64,000 bases of DNA from assembly GCF_000801105.2 (NCBI RefSeq), contig NC_079512.1:26491848-26555847 (forward strand), written 5' to 3'. The translations under genes were made by a program, and so were the position numbers. Positions 58,451-64,000 of the stretch are shown here, one piece after another. The first letter of the stretch is position 1, and every line of letters begins with the position of its first letter. Source of the stretch: Raphanus sativus (Eukaryota > Streptophyta > Magnoliopsida > Brassicales > Brassicaceae). The notes under the pieces were generated by a model. The model saw only the letters and a list, made by a program, of their open reading frames with translations. It was not told the DNA's origin and did not search any database.

Positions 58451-61400
58451 ATGAAGAATCTTTACTTTCTAGTCTTATTTCTGCTGAGCATCTTGACCTC
58501 CATACATCGATTGGTTGATGCTTCTTTGCATGTGAAGTATCTTCCTGGTCTTGAAGGTCCTCTTCCTTTTGAGCTCGAGACAGGGTAAACAAAAAAAAAA
58601 GTCAATTTCTTTACTCCGATTTTTATAAATCAGATGGAAAAAACACAAAAAATCCTTAATCTAAGACATGTCTCTCTCTCTTTATAAGGTTTGACCAAAA
58701 AAAAGGCATATCTCTTTCTTCTTTGCTGCATGTGATTAGGTATGTGAGTGTTGGTGAATCTGGAGATGTTGAGCTCTTTTACTACTTTGTGAAATCAGAG
58801 AGAAATTCACTGAAAGATCCTCTCATGATTTGGCTAACTGGTGGGCCTGGATGCAGCTCCATTTGTGGTTTACTCTTTGCAAATGGTAAACAAATCTTTC
58901 TTTTTTTGGATTTATTGTATTTAGTGAGTCCTAAGTCCTAAATAACTAGTTAAATTGGTGCACGTGTGATGTATTGTGTGATTTCATGTTTCTGATTGAG
59001 GATCCGACATTGAAATTACATTTAAGGATTAAATAAGTCTAATTGATATGCATGTGTTTTGTATTAAATAGTTTAATTGCATGTGTGTTGTGATTCTCTT
59101 ATGTTTGGAGGGCTAAGACAAGTCTAATTAATGCATGTGTTCTGAAATAAATAATTAAGGGAAAATTCTATAAAATATCCCAACTAAATTTGGTTAAGCT
59201 TTTTAATACCCAAATTTTTTCACTGCCCAGTTTAATACCCTAACTAATTATTTTTCTTATTTTAATACCCAAACTTTTAAAATTGTACCCACTTTAATAC
59301 CCAAACTTTATTTATTTTAATAAAAATACTAATAAATTTCAAACAAAACTTAAAACGATCTCCAAAATCTTAGAAAAAATATTAAAATTCTAATTGTTTT
59401 TAAAGATTTAGGAAAGAAGGTAGATAAACCATGGAAAATTAGTTTTTAAAAAATAAGTTAATTTTAATGATAAAAATAAATTTCGTTTTTTATTTCAGAA
59501 AACAAATTAAATACAGTATTTAAAACTTAGAAATTTTATTAAAAATTTTAATATTTTACACTATTTAGTTACTTTTATTTCTCAAACACCAAAAAATTAG
59601 ACTTTCTGATTTTTTTTGTAAATTTTAGAGATTTTTAAAAAAATTTGTTTGAAACTTATTAGTACTTTAATTGAAATAAATAAAGTTTGGGTCTTAAAGT
59701 GGGTAAATGTTTAAATTTTTGGGTATTAAAATGAACAAAATAATTAGTTGGAATATTAAACTGAGTAGTAAAAAAGTTTGGGTATTAAAAAGCTTAACAA
59801 AATTTAGTTGGGGTATTTTTACGGAATTTTCCCTTTAGTGTATGCATGTGTTGTGTAATTTTTATTAATTTTTAAATGTTTTTGTCAGGTCCTTTGGCTT
59901 TTAAAGGGGATGAGTATAATGGGACACTGCCTCCTTTAGAGCTAACAACTTTTTCTTGGACAAAGGCAAGAGATTATTACCATTTTTTATAAGAAGTTAC
60001 ATCTTTCTTTTAAAGAAAATGTGTATGTATACTCAATTTTTTTTTCAGGTGGCTAACATTTTATATTTGGAATCTCCTGCTGGTTCTGGATATTCTTATG
60101 CGAAAACTCGGCGTGCTGCTGAGACAAGTGACTCCAAACAAATTCACCAAATCGACCAGTTCCTTAGGAGTGTTGAGTGTTCTCTCTTTCTTTACATTTC
60201 TTGATGATTTTGGTTTTATTTTCTAAAACGTTTACTATGTTCTTGCTTGTAGTGGTTTGTGGATCACCCTGAGTTTATATCCAATCCATTTTACGTTGGT
60301 GGAGATTCATATTCCGGGAAAATTGTTCCAGGAGTTGTTCAACAGATTTCACTTGGTAAGTTACCCAGTTACGCCTCTCCTGCAGTTTCTGTATCCTTTA
60401 GATTTCATATTTTATTCACATTATACAATATGAAAACAGGAAATGAGAAAGGTCTCACACCACTTATAAATATTCAGGTAACAAAACTCTATTCTCTCCT
60501 ATTTTTTTGTTGAATACCAATATATATTTTTGTGATATTTAATAATTTATATAAACTGAGCAGGGATATGTTCTTGGAAACCCTGCAGCGAGTGCAAACT
60601 TTGAATCAAATTATAGAGTTTCATTTGCGCATCGGATGGGACTTATTTCAGATGAGCTCCATGAGGTATACGTTTTCTTCATCATCATTATCATGTGACT
60701 CTTTATACATTTTGTTACATTTATCTTGTTTACATCATTACTATTGGCAGTCACTTAAAACAAATTGTGGAGGCAAATTCTTTAACGTAGACCCAAGTAA
60801 TGCCAAATGCTCAAATGGGCTTCAAGCTTATCATCAGGTAAGGATTATAATAATAGTAATAAGAAAAAATGTTGATGTAAAGATGTCCGCCCTGAAGTAG
60901 TCGCTGACGTAGTTGCTGAAGCAGATGTCGTAGTGAGTGGTGAAGACCATGTGGAGTCGAGATGCTGAGCTGGAGTCGTGCAGACTTGGAGAGCAAGAGA
61001 GTATCTTGGAGAAAAGGCAAAAAGGAATAAACTTGAGGAGCAAGTTTATGACTTAAAGGAAGAGGAATAAGTGCATTCCAAGAAAAGGAAAGTTGCACTT
61101 ATTGATATGGAAGATATCCATATTGTGGTTCCTTGGAGACTAGGGTTTCGGGAACGTGGAGTTAGTATAAGATAGCTATGTGGTCGTCTGTAGAGAACGT
61201 GGAGTTAGTATAAGATAGTGTCAAGAGGACACGTCTGGATCATCTTGGGTCGCAGTTTGAGAATCTGAAGTGGTCAGATGCGGATACGGTGGCGAGCTTC
61301 AGTGCCAAACTCAGTGCTATGGCGCATGAAGCATGTGTACTTGGAAAGAAGTACAAGGAGAAGAAGCTGGTGAAGAAGTTGTTACGCTGTCTTCCAGCAA

Positions 61401-64000
61401 AGTTTGGAGCTCAGAAGGCGGTCCTGAATATGACTGCAAACACGGATGAGCTCAAGTTTGACAAGGTTGTGGGTATGCTGAAGGCGGAAGAGATGGAGAC
61501 AGGCAGTGGCTCGGTGTCTACATCAGGAGGTACGCCAGGGAGTATAGCCCTTGTAGTTGACAAGGATGCAGTGAAAATTCAGAAGCTTGAAGATGCCGTG
61601 GGCATGTTGGCTAGGAATTTTGGCAAGAGGATGAATTTCTCAGGTGGGAGAAATCAGGTTGGTCGCCAGGAAGGTGATCGTGACAGTAGCAGAAGAAGAG
61701 AAGGTCTCAAGTGCTACGAGTGTGAAGGAGTTGGTCATATAAGGGCTAACTGTCCGTTGGTACAACGAAGAGAGCTCAAGTGCTCTGAGTGTAGAGGTGT
61801 TGGACACACACGGCGTGAATGTCCAAACTCAAGGAAGGATAAAGGTAGTCCATTGCAGTCGTCTGATGAGTCAGAGTTTGAAGAAGATGGAAAGGTGAAT
61901 CTTGTTGCATTTGGTGCACGCAAGGAGGGATCTAGTGAATCCTCTGGTTCAGATCTCAGCACAGATGATGAGGAGTATCACGTGCTGTTTAACAAGTGGT
62001 TGAGGGTCGAGGATCAGAATCTAAGATTGGAGGATATGGTTTTGAAGCAGAACGAGCTGCTTGAAGAACTTCGTGAAGAACTTGCGGCTGTGAATGAGAA
62101 ATATGAGTCTTTTGAGCAGAAGGTTAGCAGGGTGAAGAAAGTTGCTACTGGAGAAGTACAACAGAAGGGGCTGTCACATTTCGTGCATGGGAGCACATCA
62201 AAAATGGAGCCAAAGAAGCTTGTCAGGAAGTACGTCGGGACGTGCGACAAGGAGTACGGCAGGAAGTTCTACAGTGCGGGGCTGTGAGTAACAAGCCGAA
62301 AGTGGTACATCAGTGCAACAACATGAAGGTCAGACAGGGGGTTCTGAAGCATGGGTGTGCAGCTGGTACGAGGAAGGAGACTGATCGGTGCATCAGTAAC
62401 TGTGTCAGGCCAAAGAAGAAGCAACATCGGATGTGCTGCTGGTTCTGTGGGAAGGTTGAACACAAGAAGGTGGAGTGTTTTGCTCGTGAGAAGAGCAGAA
62501 ACATGACCAAGAGGGTGAACAAGACGGTCACTAAACCCAAGAGGGTTGAAGAGGTGTCTGTAGCCAAGAGTGGCTTACTTGATGAGATCAAGGAGAAGAT
62601 ATCAGAAGAGGGATGCAGTTCTGGTAGGAGTGATCTTGAGGAAGATCAAGAAGCATCAAGTCTGGAGCTAGGACACAGAGTTGTCCGTAGCACAAAGGGG
62701 AAGGAGATCGAAGTGCGTCAAGAAGTGATGCGAGAGGATCTTCAGGAGGGTGATAGCGAAATCACTCCAAGACAGTAGCAACGAGTGCAGAGGGCACTCG
62801 GGGTGGTTGAGAAGAGGCTCATGGTCAAGGAGACGACGCATGAAGGAAGCCTGGTCCTCAACAGAAGTGGGTCGAGAGGTAGCTCGACAAGTGCGTCAGA
62901 TCGTGATGCAGTACGTGTAATCTATTCCGCTGCAGCAGAGGCTGTATCATGATTACGCATGGAGTAGCAGACGGGTGTGTCTGTAAGGCTTGACATCTAA
63001 GCATTTGTTTTAGCTTAGTATGCAATCAAGCAGGGGGAGAATGGTGACGTTCTGGTCCAAGGAGTGCATATCTCATGGGGGAGAAGAGCATAGTGATGGA
63101 CGTCCTGAAGTAGATGATGCTTGTCTCATGGGGGAGAAAAGCATGGTGTGGTGCACATCTCGTGGGGGAGAAAAGCACAATTGGCGTGGAAGTTTCCAGG
63201 TGGGGAACGTGGTTGTTGAACCAGAAGAAAGTTGTGCTTGATCGGCACACAAAGCTAAAAAGGGGAGATTGTTGATGTAAAGATGTCCGCCCTGAAGTAG
63301 TCGCTGACGTAGTTGCTGAAGCAGACGTCATAGTGAGTGGTGAAGACCATGTGGAGTCGAGATGCTGAGCTGGAGTCGTGCAGACTTGGAGAGCAAGAAA
63401 GTATCTTGGAGAAAAGGCAAAAAGGAATAAACTTGAGGAGCAAGTTTATGACTTAAAGGAAGAGGAATAAGTGCATTCCAAGAAAAGGAAAGTTGCACTT
63501 ATTGATATGGAAGATATCCATATTGTGGTTCCTTGGAGACTAGGGTTTCGGGAACGTGGAGTTAGTATAAGATAGCTATGTGGTCGTCTGTAGAGAGACA
63601 GAGACACAGAGGCTGATTTTATAGAGAGAGAGAAGCGCTTGGAAGTGTTCTGGGTCGTGCTGAAGCAGGAGCTGAAGTACTTGACGGTGGAGAGACATAA
63701 GCGGGTAGCTTAGGAATTGTTCAGTAGCAGCTGTTAGGGTGTTAACAGGCTAGCGAGGCTGATTAAGCAGAACTTGTAATTAAGTTGTACAAGGCGATTT
63801 CTAATAAAGCTATTGGGTGTGCTTGTGTAATTGTCTCTCTTGGTTTACCTTCTGCATTACTTATTGTGGTGTCATCTTTGCACTTACAAAAAACACCACA
63901 TGAGTATCTGCATGCATCTTTCACAAACTAACTTGTCTCTTTGTTTTCTTTTTTCCGAGTTATTATATTAGTGTATCTCAGAGATATACATAGAGCAGAT
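58451..64000 (+). CDS. SCPL19: serine carboxypeptidase-like sinapoylglucose:choline sinapoyltransferase, partial
   Basis: Exons: 58451-58584, 58740-58885, 59889-59965, 60049-60171, 60253-60355, 60440-60477, 60564-60665, 60751-60837 and 63972 to beyond the window. About 279 residues are seen of some 465. The signal peptide is residues 1 to about 23; the enzyme is vacuolar. [10 protein letters not shown] forms the oxyanion hole and GGDSYSGK holds the catalytic Ser; Asp and His lie outside. SNG2 (At5g09640) makes sinapine in seeds from sinapoylglucose and choline. Similarity is very high over all exons. Intron 3 uses a GC donor (AAG|GCAAGA at 59966). Intron 2 holds a foldback element and intron 8 holds a 3-kb retrotransposon. 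No coding break was seen. Confidence 0.9.
59159..59833. mobile_element. foldback element with long inverted repeats in SCPL19 intron 2
   Basis: The ends GGGAAAATTCTATAAAATATCCCAA and its complement near 59795-59833 begin terminal inverted repeats of about 150-190 bp; TTTAATACCCAAACTTT-type blocks repeat within each arm. The 675-bp unit could form a long hairpin in RNA. The flanks (ATTAA / TTTAG) give no clear target duplication, so the class is unknown; MULE-like is one option. Confidence 0.75.
60870..61193 (+). repeat. 5' LTR, truncated
   Basis: Matches the first 324 bases of the 3' LTR, then is replaced by a second copy of GAACGTGGAGTTAGTATAAG (61152 and 61195), which joins directly to the Gag frame. 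The rest of the LTR, the primer-binding site and the Gag start are missing. Confidence 0.85.
61214..62287 (+). pseudogene. Copia-type Gag, N-terminally truncated
   Basis: Open from 61214 with no ATG before the conserved part. It reads [20 protein letters not shown] and [13 protein letters not shown], the UBN2/gag-polypeptide domain of Copia Gag. Two zinc knuckles follow: [14 protein letters not shown] and [14 protein letters not shown]. Then an acidic Ser-rich linker and a coiled-coil stretch ([20 protein letters not shown]). The 5' deletion removed its start, so this copy is likely a passive element. Confidence 0.8.
62288..62778 (+). pseudogene. second Gag segment in another frame
   Basis: After the first stop, a frame overlapping from 62242 carries a third knuckle ([14 protein letters not shown]) and acidic, charged residues up to a stop at 62776-62778. 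It then continues in degraded form ([22 protein letters not shown]) to about 62950. A frame change near 62250-62290 probably separated it from the first Gag part. No enzymatic domain. Confidence 0.6.
63270..63888 (+). repeat. 3' LTR, 619 bp
   Basis: TGTTG...TTACA, directly after the polypurine tract. It contains ATTTCTAATAAAGCT near 63800 (a polyadenylation-like signal) and GATTTTATAGAGAGAGAGAAG near 63615. Confidence 0.88.

Larger units (their letters stand above)
60870..63888 (+). mobile_element. gag-only LTR retrotransposon (TR-GAG type, Copia-like Gag) in SCPL19 intron 8
   Basis: Two LTRs begin TGTTGATGTAA, and the 3' one ends TTACA. AAAAA flanks both sides (60865-60869, 63889-63893), consistent with a 5-bp duplication. 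A polypurine tract (AAAAGGGGAGAT) precedes the 3' LTR. Inside there is only Gag; no protease, integrase or RT, and only about 2 kb between the LTRs. The matching LTR parts differ at three positions in about 325 bases, so insertion was recent. The 5' LTR is shortened. Host intron sequence resumes at 63894 and the next exon follows at 63972. Confidence 0.88.

Noticed and set aside
63255..63443. Minus-strand frames duplicated at 60834 and 63255
   Set aside because: They are the two LTR copies read backwards, not a gene pair.

Overview
This is plant nuclear DNA. It is AT-rich, its genes are split by GT-AG introns, and it is dense in LTR elements, Helitrons, MITEs and a LINE remnant. The single-copy genes run in the same order as I remember for Arabidopsis thaliana chromosome 5, about At5g09400 to At5g09640: KUP7, an alpha/beta hydrolase, EXL4, a PPR protein, cytosolic RPS15 (two copies), PELPK, Rab GDI, a twin-CX9C protein, a DHH-like protein, mtHSC70-2, SDH3-1 and SCPL19/SNG2. 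Several Arabidopsis neighbours are absent. A Brassica-type genome fractionated after triplication (Brassica, Raphanus or a close relative) is the best reading. Locus numbers are from memory.

Layout. 1-6479: 3' part of a Ty3/Gypsy chromovirus-like element with its 3' LTR. It carries two reading-frame lesions and a probable 82-bp spliceosomal intron between the Gag zinc knuckles and the protease. 6480-12228: a peroxidase exon remnant, then two Helitrons carrying decayed RPA/DUF223 genes. 12531-16038: KUP7. 18974-23323: alpha/beta hydrolase and EXL4. 23744-24360: a mosaic of KUP7 and EXL4 pieces. 24361-32083: repeats, two Emigrant-like MITEs and a minus-strand Helitron. 32327-41969: PPR gene, two RPS15 genes (minus), PELPK (minus) and Rab GDI. 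42254-43930: LINE 3' end and a remorin-like pseudogene (minus). 44179-48153: CHCH gene with an exon array, and the DHH-like gene. 48154-50086: a duplicated gene tail and MITEs. 50397-55465: mtHSC70-2 and SDH3-1, separated by a hAT-type MITE. 58451-64000: SCPL19, running off the end, with a foldback element in intron 2 and a gag-only LTR retrotransposon in intron 8.

Functional links. Plant genes are not in operons, so most neighbours are unrelated in function. The exception is the mtHSC70/SDH3 pair. The first three exons of SDH3 look copied from an mtHSP70 gene: exon lengths are 75/77/82 against 75/77/79 and the encoded peptides are alike. This would explain how a formerly mitochondrial gene gained its import signal. 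All exon boundaries were set by eye from splice signals, reading phase and remembered family sequences. No alignment or database search was run.
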